From Gracilibacteraceae bacterium (GTDB lineage Bacteria > Bacillota > Desulfitobacteriia > Desulfitobacteriales > Syntrophobotulaceae): 64,000 nt of DNA. The stretch lies in the NCBI GenBank assembly GCA_031266805.1, contig JAISAH010000015.1:1-64000 (forward strand), read 5' to 3'. The notes under the pieces were generated by a model. That model was not told the origin of the DNA. It was given only the letters and a program-made list of their open reading frames with translations, and did no database searches. Each line of letters starts with the position of its first letter. The first letter of the stretch is position 1. The position numbers and the translations under genes are program-made. Below, piece after piece: positions 44,000 to 52,920 of the stretch.

Positions 44000-44902
44000 T
44001 CACCCCCTTTGTCCAGAATCACCAGCATCCAAGCGCTTCCGCGCGCGGATATCCCGATGTTTGACCGTGACGAAACAGCCCAGTCCGCGCAGATCAGCGC
44101 CGATATGTTCCGTCAGGGCCACGGAGCGGTGCTGACCGCCCGTGCAGCCGACAGCCAGCGCCAGATGCTGCTTGCCCTCCAGACGGTAATGCGGCAGCAA
44201 AAAATGCAGCAATTCCAGATAGCGGGCCAGAAATTCATCAGTCAGCGGATTGGTGAGGACAAAATCCCGCACTGGCTCTTCCAGACCGGTCAGCGGTTTC
44301 AGTTCCGGGATGTAGAAAGGATTGGGTAAAAAGCGCACGTCCGCCACCATATCCACGTCCGGCGGCATGCCGTATTTGAAACCGAAGGAAGTGACGGAGA
44401 CGCTCATCTGCGTGTCCGCGCCGTCCTGTCCGTACAAGGTCTTTATCTCCTCCCGCATATCGGCGAGCGAAAAATCGGAGCTGTCAATGATCCGGTCGGC
44501 TTTGCCGCGCAATTCCGCCAGCAGACCGCGTTCCAGTTTGATGCCGTCCAGCACACTGCCGCGCGGCGCCAGCGGGTGGCGGCGGCGCGTTTCCTTGTAG
44601 CGGTGGATCATCACCTCGTCCGACGCTTCGAGGAACAGGAGTTCCAGCCGCAGGTCCATGCGGCGCAGCTCGTCCACAGTCTCGCTCATTGAGGCGAAAA
44701 ACTCTCCGCCTCGGAGATCGCAGACTACGGCGGCCCGGCGGATCTTTTTTTCCGCCTGACGGCAAAGCTCGATAAATTTAACTAGCAGGCCCGGCGGCAG
44801 ATTATCGATGCAATAATAGCCGATATCCTCAAAATTCTGCAAAGCGCGCGATTTGCCGGCGCCGGACAGCCCGGTCAGCAGGATCAACGTGAACTGTTCC
44901 AT
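44000..44902 (-). CDS. rapZ: RNase adapter protein RapZ / YvcJ, nucleotide-binding
   Basis: 300 residues. Walker A LLTGLSGAGKSRALQNFEDIGYYCIDNLPP begins the family-specific N-terminus; GFKYGMPPDVDMVADVRFLPNP and AVGCTGGQHRSVALTEHI are diagnostic of YvcJ/RapZ. It binds nucleotides and is linked to cell-wall precursor control in some bacteria. It has a good promoter and is followed by whiA. Confidence 0.94.
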   Translation of the reverse strand: MEQFTLILLTGLSGAGKSRALQNFEDIGYYCIDNLPPGLLVKFIELCRQAEKKIRRAAVVCDLRGGEFFASMSETVDELRRMDLRLELLFLEASDEVMIHRYKETRRRHPLAPRGSVLDGIKLERGLLAELRGKADRIIDSSDFSLADMREEIKTLYGQDGADTQMSVSVTSFGFKYGMPPDVDMVADVRFLPNPFYIPELKPLTGLEEPVRDFVLTNPLTDEFLARYLELLHFLLPHYRLEGKQHLALAVGCTGGQHRSVALTEHIGADLRGLGCFVTVKHRDIRARKRLDAGDSGQRG

Positions 44903-44984
44903 TTATTTCTTCCTTGGTCGTGCCGAAGTGCCGGCCCGGCAAAATGTTATGATTTGCCGGAGCCTGATCAGTGTTTCCTCGACC

Positions 44985-45013
44985 AATATACCATATAAAC
45001 AGTCCCAAATCAA
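44985..45013 (-). promoter_or_regulatory. Promoter of rapZ-whiA
   Basis: On the minus strand TTGATT (45008-45013), 17-base spacer, TATATT (44985-44990), about 83 bases before the rapZ ATG. Confidence 0.65.
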
Positions 45014-45369
45014 TGTGTTTTTGCCGCCTCACATCCGCTCTTACTGTGTTTCTTTGAATTTGCGGCTAAACCGGAAAAACAGCAGGGCGGTTTGTGAATA
45101 TTTGCGCAAATAGCTGAACTCGTCGAATATTGCTGAATGATGTCGCGGGAATAATGTCGAAATCGCCGGGGGAATGTATATTTACTCGCCACATGCGGCG
45201 GGGAAACATCTTAAAAACCGTCGCGTCCGGCATGTCGAATGAAAAAACTTACATACAAGTCAGTGCTTTCAATATTTTTCGACACAGAAAAAATAACTTT
45301 ATCGGAGAAATTGCTTTTTTGCCGGGTTCTGTGTTACAATTAGATCAGCAATTTCATGGAGGTATCAGT
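45014..45369. other. Intergenic region before the hydrogenase operon
   Basis: About 350 bases between the divergent rapZ promoter and hydrogenase start. It holds a perfect 14-bp palindrome TATTTGCGCAAATA (45099-45112), several GTCGAA/GTCGAAT motifs, and a promoter (TTGCTT 45311-45316, 18-base spacer, TACAAT 45335-45340). I see no convincing gene. The frame open from 45130 into the hydrogenase gene lacks a ribosome site and does not look like protein. Confidence 0.55.
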
Positions 45370-46998
45370 ATGGCAAGTAAAGACGGGCTCGCTCATAAAT
45401 TGAACCGGCGCTCTTTCCTGAAACTGGTTGGAGGCGCGGGCGCTCTGGGAGCGACGCTGGGAATGGCCGGATGCGGTGAAACAGTTTCCTCCGACCGGGC
45501 TGCCGGGGCGGGGGGCTGGATGCCGAGTCAGTACAACGTGCCGGCCGGCTGGCCGGTGCAGGTGCGCGGCCGCGTGGCTATCGCGCCGGATAACCCGTCC
45601 ATCACCCGGGATAATGAAAAATGCATACTTTGCGGACAGTGCGTTGAAGTTTGCAAGAATGTCCAAAGCGTGTTCGACAATTATGAACTGCCGTTCAAAG
45701 AGGAGATCATATGTATCCATTGCGGGCAATGTACGCACTGGTGCCCGTCCGGGGCCATCACGGAAGTGGATGAGACGGAAAAAGTGCTCAGAGCTATAAG
45801 CGACCCGGATAAATTTGTCGTCGTCCAGATGGCGCCGTCCACCCGCGTCGGCCTTGGCGAAGAATTCGGCTTTCCCGTCGGCCTGAACGTGGAGAGACTG
45901 CAATACGCCGCTTTGTATAAATTGGGCTTTGACGCCGTATTTGACACGAATTTTTCCGCTGACCTCACGATCATGGAGGAAGGTTCGGAGCTTGTGCGCC
46001 GCGTGCTGGGCGAGAACGAGCATGACGGGCATGAAAACAATACGCTGCCGCAGTTCACGTCCTGCTGCCCGGGCTGGGTGAAATTTGTGGAGTATTACTA
46101 TCCGGATCTGATCGAGCATCTTTCTTCGGCTAAATCTCCCCAGCAGATGACGGGACCGCTTTATAAAACTTACTATGCCGAAATCAACGGGATCGATCCG
46201 CGGAAGATTTTTTCCGTTTCGATAATGCCTTGCACGGCGAAAAAATTTGAGGCGGCGCGGCCGGAGATGAACTCGGCCAGCCGGCTAAAAGGCGACCCCG
46301 ATATTTCGCCCGACGTGGACGTCGTGCTGACGGTGCGCGAACTGGCGCGCCTGATCAAAAGCCGGGGCATAAATTTCAATGAGCTGACTGAAGTCGATTG
46401 CGATAAAATCATGGGGGAATACACGGGCGCCGGCGCCATATTCGGCGCGACGGGCGGCGTGATGGAGGCGGCCGTGCGTTCCGCTTATTATTTGGTCACC
46501 GGGGAGCAACCGCCGCCCGGCTTATGGGAACTTACGGCCGTGCGCGGGCTTGACGGCGTCAAGGAAGCGGCGGTCAATATTCCCGGCGCCGGGGAAATAA
46601 GAGTCTGCGTCGTGTCCGGCTTGGCCAACGCCCGGGCGGTGATGGACAAAGTGCGGGCCGGCGACCGCTCATATGCTTTTATCGAGGTCATGGCCTGCCC
46701 GAGCGGCTGCCAGTACGGCGGCGGCCAGCCCCGCTCTTCCTCGCCGCCCAGTGATGAAGTGCGGACCGGGCGCACGGCGGCGCTGTATCAGATCGACCGG
46801 GAAGCCAAGTTGCGCAACAGCCACGACAACCCGGCCATCATCGCCCTGTACGATAATTATCTGGAGAGACCGGGCAGTGAGCTGGCGGAGTTTTTGCTGC
46901 ATACGTCGTATACTTCCCGGGCGGATAAATTGACTGCGAAAAGAATACAGGAACCTACTTTGATTGTGCAAAGAACACAGGAACCTACTTTGATTTAA
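45370..46998 (+). CDS. Exported [FeFe]-hydrogenase catalytic subunit
   Basis: 542 residues. A twin-arginine signal (LNRRSFLKLVGG) runs into a lipobox-like GMAGC, so it is probably exported folded and may be lipid-anchored. Two [4Fe-4S] motifs (CILCGQCVEVCK and CIHCGQCTHWCP) precede the H-cluster domain: TSCCPGW, MPCTAKKFEAAR and EVMACPSGCQYGGGQP are the three signature loops. It oxidises or makes hydrogen on the outer face. GGAGGT lies six bases before the ATG at 45370. The C-terminus carries a tandem repeat. Maturases HydEFG are not in the window. Confidence 0.93.
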   Translation: MASKDGLAHKLNRRSFLKLVGGAGALGATLGMAGCGETVSSDRAAGAGGWMPSQYNVPAGWPVQVRGRVAIAPDNPSITRDNEKCILCGQCVEVCKNVQSVFDNYELPFKEEIICIHCGQCTHWCPSGAITEVDETEKVLRAISDPDKFVVVQMAPSTRVGLGEEFGFPVGLNVERLQYAALYKLGFDAVFDTNFSADLTIMEEGSELVRRVLGENEHDGHENNTLPQFTSCCPGWVKFVEYYYPDLIEHLSSAKSPQQMTGPLYKTYYAEINGIDPRKIFSVSIMPCTAKKFEAARPEMNSASRLKGDPDISPDVDVVLTVRELARLIKSRGINFNELTEVDCDKIMGEYTGAGAIFGATGGVMEAAVRSAYYLVTGEQPPPGLWELTAVRGLDGVKEAAVNIPGAGEIRVCVVSGLANARAVMDKVRAGDRSYAFIEVMACPSGCQYGGGQPRSSSPPSDEVRTGRTAALYQIDREAKLRNSHDNPAIIALYDNYLERPGSELAEFLLHTSYTSRADKLTAKRIQEPTLIVQRTQEPTLI

Positions 46999-47000
46999 GG
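46941..47000 (+). repeat. Tandem 30-bp repeat at the 3' end of the hydrogenase gene
   Basis: Bases 46941-46970 and 46971-47000 are near-identical: both contain ACAGGAACCTACTTTGATT. The protein therefore ends with two copies of QEPTLI (RIQEPTLI, then RTQEPTLI), and the second copy contains the stop codon. Confidence 0.85.
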
Positions 47001-47012
47001 AGGCGCCAAAAT

Positions 47013-47813
47013 ATGGCAAATGAACTGACCGCGGGCAAAACATTCGGCGCGCTCGTGGATATACCGCGCTGTATCGGCTGCGAAAGCTGCAGCGTAGCCT
47101 GTAAGTTGTACAACGGTCTCGACTGGGAGGCCGAACGCAAACAGCTGACGCCGGCAGACAGGGCGGCTGAGGCGAATAAGGGCCTCTGGCCGGAAGACTG
47201 GACGTCCATCACGCAATATAACCCGGAAAAAGACGGGGAGCGCACCCTCCGGTTTGTCAAAAACCAATGTTTTCATTGCGACGACCCGGCCTGCGTCTCA
47301 GCCTGTTTTTCCAAGGCTTTCCAAAAAATGCCGGAAGGGCCCGTGATTTACGATCAGAGCCTTTGCGTCGGCTGCCGTTATTGTATGCTGGCCTGTCCGT
47401 TTGACATCATCAAATATGAATGGGGCAAAGCTATCCCCGGCTGCCGCAAATGTCAGATGTGCGCGCCCCGTGTCGCTCAGGGCGAAGCGCCGGCCTGCGT
47501 TTCCGTCTGTCCGACAGGCGCTCTGTTTTACGGGGAGAAAGATCAGGTGCTTGAGGAGGCGAAAAGACGGATCGCCGAGAACGGGTATATCGACCATGTG
47601 TTCGGCGAACGGGAAGCCGGCGGTACAAGCTGGTTTTATATATCCGACGTTCCGTTTGCGGCGATGCGTTTCCGCACGGACGTGACGACGAGAGCACTGC
47701 CTTCTTACACGAAATCGTATATGGCCGCGACTCCCGTCGTGGGGATCGGTTGGGCCGCCGTGCTGGCCGGCCTTTATATTTACAATAATAAAGGGAAAGA
47801 CCATCTTGATTAA
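47013..47813 (+). CDS. HybA/DmsB-like polyferredoxin subunit of hydrogenase
   Basis: 266 residues. Four Cys motifs are visible: CIGCESCSVACK, CFHCDDPACVSAC, CVGCRYCMLACPF and CRKCQMCAPRVAQGEAPACVSVCP, which together bind four [4Fe-4S] clusters. A C-terminal membrane helix (VVGIGWAAVLAGLYIYNN) resembles HybA. It probably carries electrons between the hydrogenase and the membrane subunit that follows. No signal peptide of its own is visible, so it may be exported with the catalytic subunit. AAGGAGG precedes the ATG. Confidence 0.9.
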   Translation: MANELTAGKTFGALVDIPRCIGCESCSVACKLYNGLDWEAERKQLTPADRAAEANKGLWPEDWTSITQYNPEKDGERTLRFVKNQCFHCDDPACVSACFSKAFQKMPEGPVIYDQSLCVGCRYCMLACPFDIIKYEWGKAIPGCRKCQMCAPRVAQGEAPACVSVCPTGALFYGEKDQVLEEAKRRIAENGYIDHVFGEREAGGTSWFYISDVPFAAMRFRTDVTTRALPSYTKSYMAATPVVGIGWAAVLAGLYIYNNKGKDHLD

Positions 47814-47838
47814 ACAGTAAAAAGGAGGGATGTTTTTT

Positions 47839-49011
47839 ATGGAGACCGTTCGCAAAAGATGGACTTTCAAAATGACGCCGGTACGCGGGATATTCATCCT
47901 CGTCGCCCTGTGCGCTCTTGCCATCATAGTTGTACGCCTCATACTCGGATTGGGCGCGACTACGAACCTGAATGACCAATGGCCGTGGGGCTTCTGGATC
48001 TCGTTCGACGTGCTGATCGGCGTGGCCCTGGCCGGCGGCGGCTACGGGGTGGCGCTCATTGTTTATGTATTGCGCCGCGACAAGTTTTACCCGATCGCGC
48101 GCAGCGCCATGCTCACCTCGCTGCTGGGCTACGTCATCGTCGTCCTGGGCCTCCTGATAGAAGTGGGACAGTGGTTCAATTTTTATGAGCCGTTTATTTC
48201 CTGGGGGCATCACAGCGTGCTTTTCGAGGTTTTTTGGTGCATATCCATGTACACGCTGATCCAAGTGCTGGAATTCGGCGAGATCGCGACGGAAAAAGTT
48301 TTCAAAGGCGCGCATAAACTGCTCAAGCGGATAATGCCGGTGTTGCTCGTCGTCGGCATCACCTTGCCGACCTTGCACCAGTCGTCGCTGGGCGGGCTGT
48401 ACTACGAGATGATCGGCAAACTGGATCCGCTCTGGTGGTCGCCCTTGCTGCCGCCGTTCTTTCTCGTCTCGTCTTTCTTTGTCGGGCCGGCGATGATCGT
48501 GCTGGAAACGGCGCTGGCGCAAAAAGCGACGAATCATGTGGTCCCCGTCCCCATACTCAAAGGTCTCGTCAAAATTTCCGCCGTCGCGATGCTGATATAT
48601 TTCATCGCCAAGATCGGCGATCTGTTCGTGGCGGGAGAGATCGGCAATGCTTTTGCCGGCACGTTCGCCAGCAATATGTTTTTGCTGGAGCTCGGCATAG
48701 GCTGCGCCGTGCCGCTCCTGCTGTTTTTCGCCGGCGCCTGCGCCAAACGCGGCGGGCTGATATTATACGGACTCTGCGCGGTGGCCGGCGTGGTCATGAA
48801 CCGCTTCAACGTGGTGCTGACCGGCATGGGCGAATATCTGAACCGGGCGGGCGGGCAGTATTTCCCCTCCTGGATGGAATTCGTCGTCAGCGCCGGGCTC
48901 GTCAGCATCGCCTGTCTGATCTACCTTTTTGCGGTGGAAAATTTCAATATCACCGGCGGCCCTAAACATGAAGAAAACGCGCCGCAGAGTGGGAAATTCG
49001 CAGCGGAATGA
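47839..49011 (+). CDS. HybB/NrfD-like quinone-reactive membrane subunit
   Basis: 390 residues with nine or ten membrane helices. The pattern NDQWPWGFWISFDVLIGVALAGGGY and later HQSSLGGLYYEMIGKLDPLWWSP fits the NrfD/PsrC/HybB family, which exchanges electrons with menaquinone without heme. With the two genes before it, it forms a three-subunit membrane hydrogenase. The ATG at 47839 has GGAGG at ten bases. Its stop overlaps the next ATPase start. Confidence 0.9.
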   Translation: METVRKRWTFKMTPVRGIFILVALCALAIIVVRLILGLGATTNLNDQWPWGFWISFDVLIGVALAGGGYGVALIVYVLRRDKFYPIARSAMLTSLLGYVIVVLGLLIEVGQWFNFYEPFISWGHHSVLFEVFWCISMYTLIQVLEFGEIATEKVFKGAHKLLKRIMPVLLVVGITLPTLHQSSLGGLYYEMIGKLDPLWWSPLLPPFFLVSSFFVGPAMIVLETALAQKATNHVVPVPILKGLVKISAVAMLIYFIAKIGDLFVAGEIGNAFAGTFASNMFLLELGIGCAVPLLLFFAGACAKRGGLILYGLCAVAGVVMNRFNVVLTGMGEYLNRAGGQYFPSWMEFVVSAGLVSIACLIYLFAVENFNITGGPKHEENAPQSGKFAAE

Positions 49012-49769
49012 TACTGCAAGCGGAAAATCTGGAAAAACACTACGGCGGCAAGAACAATCTGACCAAAGCCTTGAACGGCGTCAGTTTTCGTGTGGCGGCC
49101 GGCGAATTTCTCGGGGTGATGGGCGCTTCCGGCAGCGGAAAAACGACGCTGCTCAATTGCGTATCCACCATTGATTCCGTCACGTCCGGGCGGATCTTGA
49201 TCGGCGGCCGTGACGTCACGGCGATGAGCGGTAAGACCCTGGCGCGTTTCCGCCGGGAAACGCTGGGGTTCATTTTCCAGGATTTTAATCTGCTCGACAC
49301 GCTGACCGGTTTTGAAAATATAGCGCTGGCTCTGACGATTCTGCGGCGGCCGGCTCAAGCCATCAAGGGGCAGGTTCGGGATGTGGCCGCTGTTTTAGGC
49401 ATTACGGACGTACTGCCCAAGTTTCCATACCAGATGTCCGGCGGGCAAAGGCAGCGGGTGGCCGCCGCCAGAGCCATCGTGACCAAACCGGCGCTGGTTT
49501 TGGCGGACGAACCAACGGGCGCCTTGGATTCCCAAGCGGCGCGGGCGCTGCTGGAGAGTTTTCAGGAGTTGGTGCGGACGCGCGGCGCCACCATTCTGAT
49601 GGTGACGCACGACGCCTTTTCTGCCAGTTATTGCCATCGAATCCTCTTTATCCGGGACGGTCGCGTCTTTCGGGAACTGGCGCGCGGAAACGAGAGCCGC
49701 AAGGTTTTTTTTGACCAAATCATCGAAGTGGTGAGTTTGCTGGGAGGAGACGGACATGACCTCCGCTGA
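49008..49769 (+). CDS. BceA-type ABC transporter ATP-binding protein
   Basis: 253 residues. Walker A GASGSGKTTLLN, signature MSGGQRQRVAAARAIV, Walker B LVLADEPTGALDSQ and switch His in MVTHDAFSA are intact. The short extra C-terminal part (FFDQIIEVVSLLGGDGHDL) is typical of peptide-antibiotic exporters of the BceAB/LolD group. The ATG overlaps the hydrogenase membrane-subunit stop by four bases. It is followed, with overlap, by its permease. Confidence 0.9.
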   Translation: MILQAENLEKHYGGKNNLTKALNGVSFRVAAGEFLGVMGASGSGKTTLLNCVSTIDSVTSGRILIGGRDVTAMSGKTLARFRRETLGFIFQDFNLLDTLTGFENIALALTILRRPAQAIKGQVRDVAAVLGITDVLPKFPYQMSGGQRQRVAAARAIVTKPALVLADEPTGALDSQAARALLESFQELVRTRGATILMVTHDAFSASYCHRILFIRDGRVFRELARGNESRKVFFDQIIEVVSLLGGDGHDLR

Positions 49770-51762
49770 TCTGGCGCTGCGCAACGTCCGCAAAAGCGCG
49801 CGTGATTATGCCGTTTATTTTATGACGCTGACTTTCGGCATCTGTATCTTCTATGTTTTTAATTCGCTCGGCAGTCAGCAGGCCGTCATGGACCTTAGTT
49901 CCGCCCAAAGCATGACCATGCGGATGCTGAACAGCGTGGTCGGCAGTTTTTCCTTGTTTATCTCCGTCGTCCTCTGTTTCCTCATTATCTACGCCAACGG
50001 ATTTCTCATCAAAAGGCGCAAAAAAGAGTTCGGCGTTTACCTGACGCTGGGGATGGAGCGGGAGCGGGTCTCCCGTATCCTGATCTGGGAAACGGTATTC
50101 ATGAGCCTGGCCTCTCTTGTCGCGGGCCTGCTGCTGGGGATCGCGCTGGCGCAGGGGATGGCCTTTGTGACCGCTTCGCTTCTGGGCGTGAAGATCAGCG
50201 GGTTTCACTTTATATTTTCCGCCGCCGCCATCGGCAAGACCGTCGTCTATTTTGGCCTGGCCTTTGTCCTGAATTTGTTTTTCAACGTGCGGCAGATCGG
50301 CAAACAGCAATTGATCGATCTGATTTACGCCGGGCGGCAAAACGAAACCAGCCGCGCTCCCCGGCCGCTGCTCGCCGTCTTGTTTTTTCTGCTGGCTCTC
50401 ATCCTTCTGGGGATCACTTATGTCATGGCGGCCGCCAGACTGTTTGACAGCGCCTTGCTGCTGAATTTCATGCTGCTGGTCGGCGCCGCGGGCACTTTTT
50501 TATTTTTTTTCTCGCTCTCCGGTTTCTTGCTCGCGGCGGTCCAGCGGAGCAAACCGTATCTGCGCGGCCTGAACATGTTTGTTTTGCGCCAGTTGAGCAG
50601 CAAGATCAATACGACTTTCGTCTCCATGACCATAGTTTGCCTGATGCTCTTTGTCTCCATCTGCGCTCTTTCCTCCGGTCTCGGCATGGCGCGGGGCATC
50701 GCCGCCGAATTGCGCGGCAGCGCGCCTTATGACGCCACGCTGATCCTGCGGGCTGAGACCGAAGATGGGAATGAGCGCCCGGTTTTCGCGCCCGGCGCGC
50801 TTGATCCGGCGCTGACGAGAAGCGGGGGAGCGGACTTGACGGCTTTTGCCGCGGCCAGCCGGACGGCGGTTTTTTACGACGCCTCTGATACCGGCGTGGT
50901 TATTGAGGGGCCGGGCGGCGAAAAACCCGCGTTATATCTGCTCGGTCTCACGGATTATAACGCCGCGCTGGCCATGCAGGGCGCCGCCCCTCTCGTCCTC
51001 GGCCCGGATGAATACGGCGTCAATTTCGGCTCCGGCAGCGCCGGCTGGGACAGGGCGCTGACTAAATATTGCGCGGGCGGCGGTTCTTTGACGCTGGGCG
51101 GGCGCGATCTGCGCACGCGGGAATCTTTGCTGCGCCGCCAGGCGCTGGAAGTGAGCACCCGCCGCAATCCCGATCTGGTCCTGGTCGTACCGGACGAATT
51201 ACTGGCGGGACGGCAGGCGAAGAAAGAAATACTGTTCATCAACTATTCCGGGAGCAGTCTGGAATACGAGCGGCTGTGCCTGGCCGCTCTCAGCGAGATA
51301 AAAACAGCGAGCGCGGACGGCGTGGAACTCAGCGGCCTGATCGAAACGAAGATCCAGGTAAATGATTACCTCGGCAACACTACCGTCACGATCGCCTATC
51401 TGGCTATATACGTGGGCGTGGTATTTTTGGTCGCCTCAGCCACGGTCCTCGCCATAGGCCAGCTGTCGGAGGCGAGTGACAACACCCATCGTTACCGCTT
51501 GCTCAACAAAATAGGGGCTGACGAGCGGATGTTAAGCCGCGCCTTGTTCACCCAGAACCTCATCTGTTTCGGCGCTCCGCTTCTGCTTGCCCTCGCGCAC
51601 TCCGCGGTCGGGATCGCCGTCGCCGGACAAATAACGCGAAAAATAGCCGGAATCGATATTTCCGGGACCAGCGCCGCCGCCGCTTTGGTCATGACGCTGA
51701 TTTACGGCGGGTATTTTCTCGCGACGTATTGGAGCAGCCGGAATATGGTCGTCAGAGGTTAG
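49756..51762 (+). CDS. BceB-type ABC transporter permease (FtsX family)
   Basis: 668 residues with about ten membrane helices and a large extracellular domain (about residues 320-530) between helices 7 and 8, the BceB hallmark. The N-terminus (LALRNVRKSARDYAVYFMTL) and FLIKRRKKEFGVYLTLGMER are typical. Such systems detect or remove cell-wall-active peptides. No BceRS two-component pair is next to it, which is unusual; the hydrogenase operon lies just upstream instead. Confidence 0.88.
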   Translation: MTSADLALRNVRKSARDYAVYFMTLTFGICIFYVFNSLGSQQAVMDLSSAQSMTMRMLNSVVGSFSLFISVVLCFLIIYANGFLIKRRKKEFGVYLTLGMERERVSRILIWETVFMSLASLVAGLLLGIALAQGMAFVTASLLGVKISGFHFIFSAAAIGKTVVYFGLAFVLNLFFNVRQIGKQQLIDLIYAGRQNETSRAPRPLLAVLFFLLALILLGITYVMAAARLFDSALLLNFMLLVGAAGTFLFFFSLSGFLLAAVQRSKPYLRGLNMFVLRQLSSKINTTFVSMTIVCLMLFVSICALSSGLGMARGIAAELRGSAPYDATLILRAETEDGNERPVFAPGALDPALTRSGGADLTAFAAASRTAVFYDASDTGVVIEGPGGEKPALYLLGLTDYNAALAMQGAAPLVLGPDEYGVNFGSGSAGWDRALTKYCAGGGSLTLGGRDLRTRESLLRRQALEVSTRRNPDLVLVVPDELLAGRQAKKEILFINYSGSSLEYERLCLAALSEIKTASADGVELSGLIETKIQVNDYLGNTTVTIAYLAIYVGVVFLVASATVLAIGQLSEASDNTHRYRLLNKIGADERMLSRALFTQNLICFGAPLLLALAHSAVGIAVAGQITRKIAGIDISGTSAAAALVMTLIYGGYFLATYWSSRNMVVRG

Positions 51763-51775
51763 TGGGGTAGGGGGG

Positions 51776-52915
51776 TCAGGAGTGTTTCGCCAGTTCCACC
51801 ACCGCCTCCAGACAGCGGTCGATTTCCGCCGCCGTCGTAAAACAGCCGGGGCTGACTCGCACCGTGCCGCCAGCCTCCAGCGTGCCGAGCGCGGCGTGAG
51901 CGCCGGGGGCGCAGTGCAAGCCGGCCCGCACGGCTATGTCAAAACTGTCGTCCAGAATGAAAGCCGCTTCCGCCGGGTCATAACCGGCCAAAGTGAAAGA
52001 AACCACGCCGGCGCGCGAGGGGCCCGGCGGCGGGCCGTAAAGCCTGACGCCCGGAATATCGGCCAAACCGTGTAAAAGGCGGTTCGCCCATTCCGCTTCC
52101 CGCGCCTGGATACGCGCGACCCCTGTTTCCATGATATAGCGGATGCCGGCGGTCAGGCCGGCCAATCCCGCCGTATTGGCCGTACCGCTTTCATAGCGGT
52201 CGGGCAGTCGCCGCGGCTGTTGGGCCGACTCAGAAAAACTGCCCGTTCCTCCTTGTTTCAGCGGCCGGAGCCGCGCGGCGGCGCCCACGTATAAACCGCC
52301 CGTGCCCTGCGGTCCCAGCAGTCCTTTATGTCCGGGAAAGGCCAAGAGGTCTATGTTCATGGCCTCGACGTCTATAGGCGCGAGGCCGGCGGACTGAGCC
52401 GCGTCCACCAGAAACAGGGTCCCGCAGGCGCGGCACAGCGCTCCGATCTCGCGCACGGGGTTCTCCGTCCCCGTCACATTGGAAATATGCGTCATGACCA
52501 CCAAGGCGGTATTCGGCCGCCAGAGCGAGGCCAGACCGTCTAAGTCAACTCCGCGTTCTGGGTCGCCCGGCGCCCGGCCCACCTCGACTCCGGTCAGGGC
52601 GGCCAAAGGACGGGCGACAGAGTTGTGGGTCAGCGCGTCGGTGATAACATGCGCCCCCGGCGCGAGCAGCCCGTGCAAGGCGAGATTTAAGGCTTCCGTC
52701 GCGTTAGCGGTAAAAACGACCCGCTCCGGCGCGCTCACGCCAAACAGGCGCGCCGCCCATAAGCGCGCTTCCTCGACTACGCGGCCGGCGGCCAGCGACA
52801 GCTTATGGCCGGAGCGGCCGGGATTGCCGCTTTGCTCGCGCAAAGCTTTGTCCGCCGCCGCGTAAACAGTTTCGGGCTTGGGCCAGGAGGTCGCCGCGTT
52901 GTCCAGGTAAATCAC
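51776..52915 (-). CDS. Cysteine desulfurase-family aminotransferase (EGC type)
   Basis: 379 residues of the class V PLP fold. The start IYLDNAATSWPKPETVYAAADKAL, the PLP lysine in LLAFPGHKGLLGPQGTGGL, and the C-terminal RAGLHCAPGAHAALGT with the probable persulfide Cys match TIGR01977-type cysteine desulfurase-like proteins. It likely mobilises sulfur from cysteine. No iscU or suf partner is adjacent. It faces the BceB gene end to end, 13 bases apart. Confidence 0.87.
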   Translation of the reverse strand: MIYLDNAATSWPKPETVYAAADKALREQSGNPGRSGHKLSLAAGRVVEEARLWAARLFGVSAPERVVFTANATEALNLALHGLLAPGAHVITDALTHNSVARPLAALTGVEVGRAPGDPERGVDLDGLASLWRPNTALVVMTHISNVTGTENPVREIGALCRACGTLFLVDAAQSAGLAPIDVEAMNIDLLAFPGHKGLLGPQGTGGLYVGAAARLRPLKQGGTGSFSESAQQPRRLPDRYESGTANTAGLAGLTAGIRYIMETGVARIQAREAEWANRLLHGLADIPGVRLYGPPPGPSRAGVVSFTLAGYDPAEAAFILDDSFDIAVRAGLHCAPGAHAALGTLEAGGTVRVSPGCFTTAAEIDRCLEAVVELAKHS

Positions 52916-52920
52916 AGTTT

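Noticed and set aside
45130-45369. Long N-terminal extension of the hydrogenase frame
   Set aside because: No ribosome site, not protein-like, and the promoter at 45311-45340 lies inside it; the ATG at 45370 with GGAGGT and the twin-arginine signal is clearly the start.
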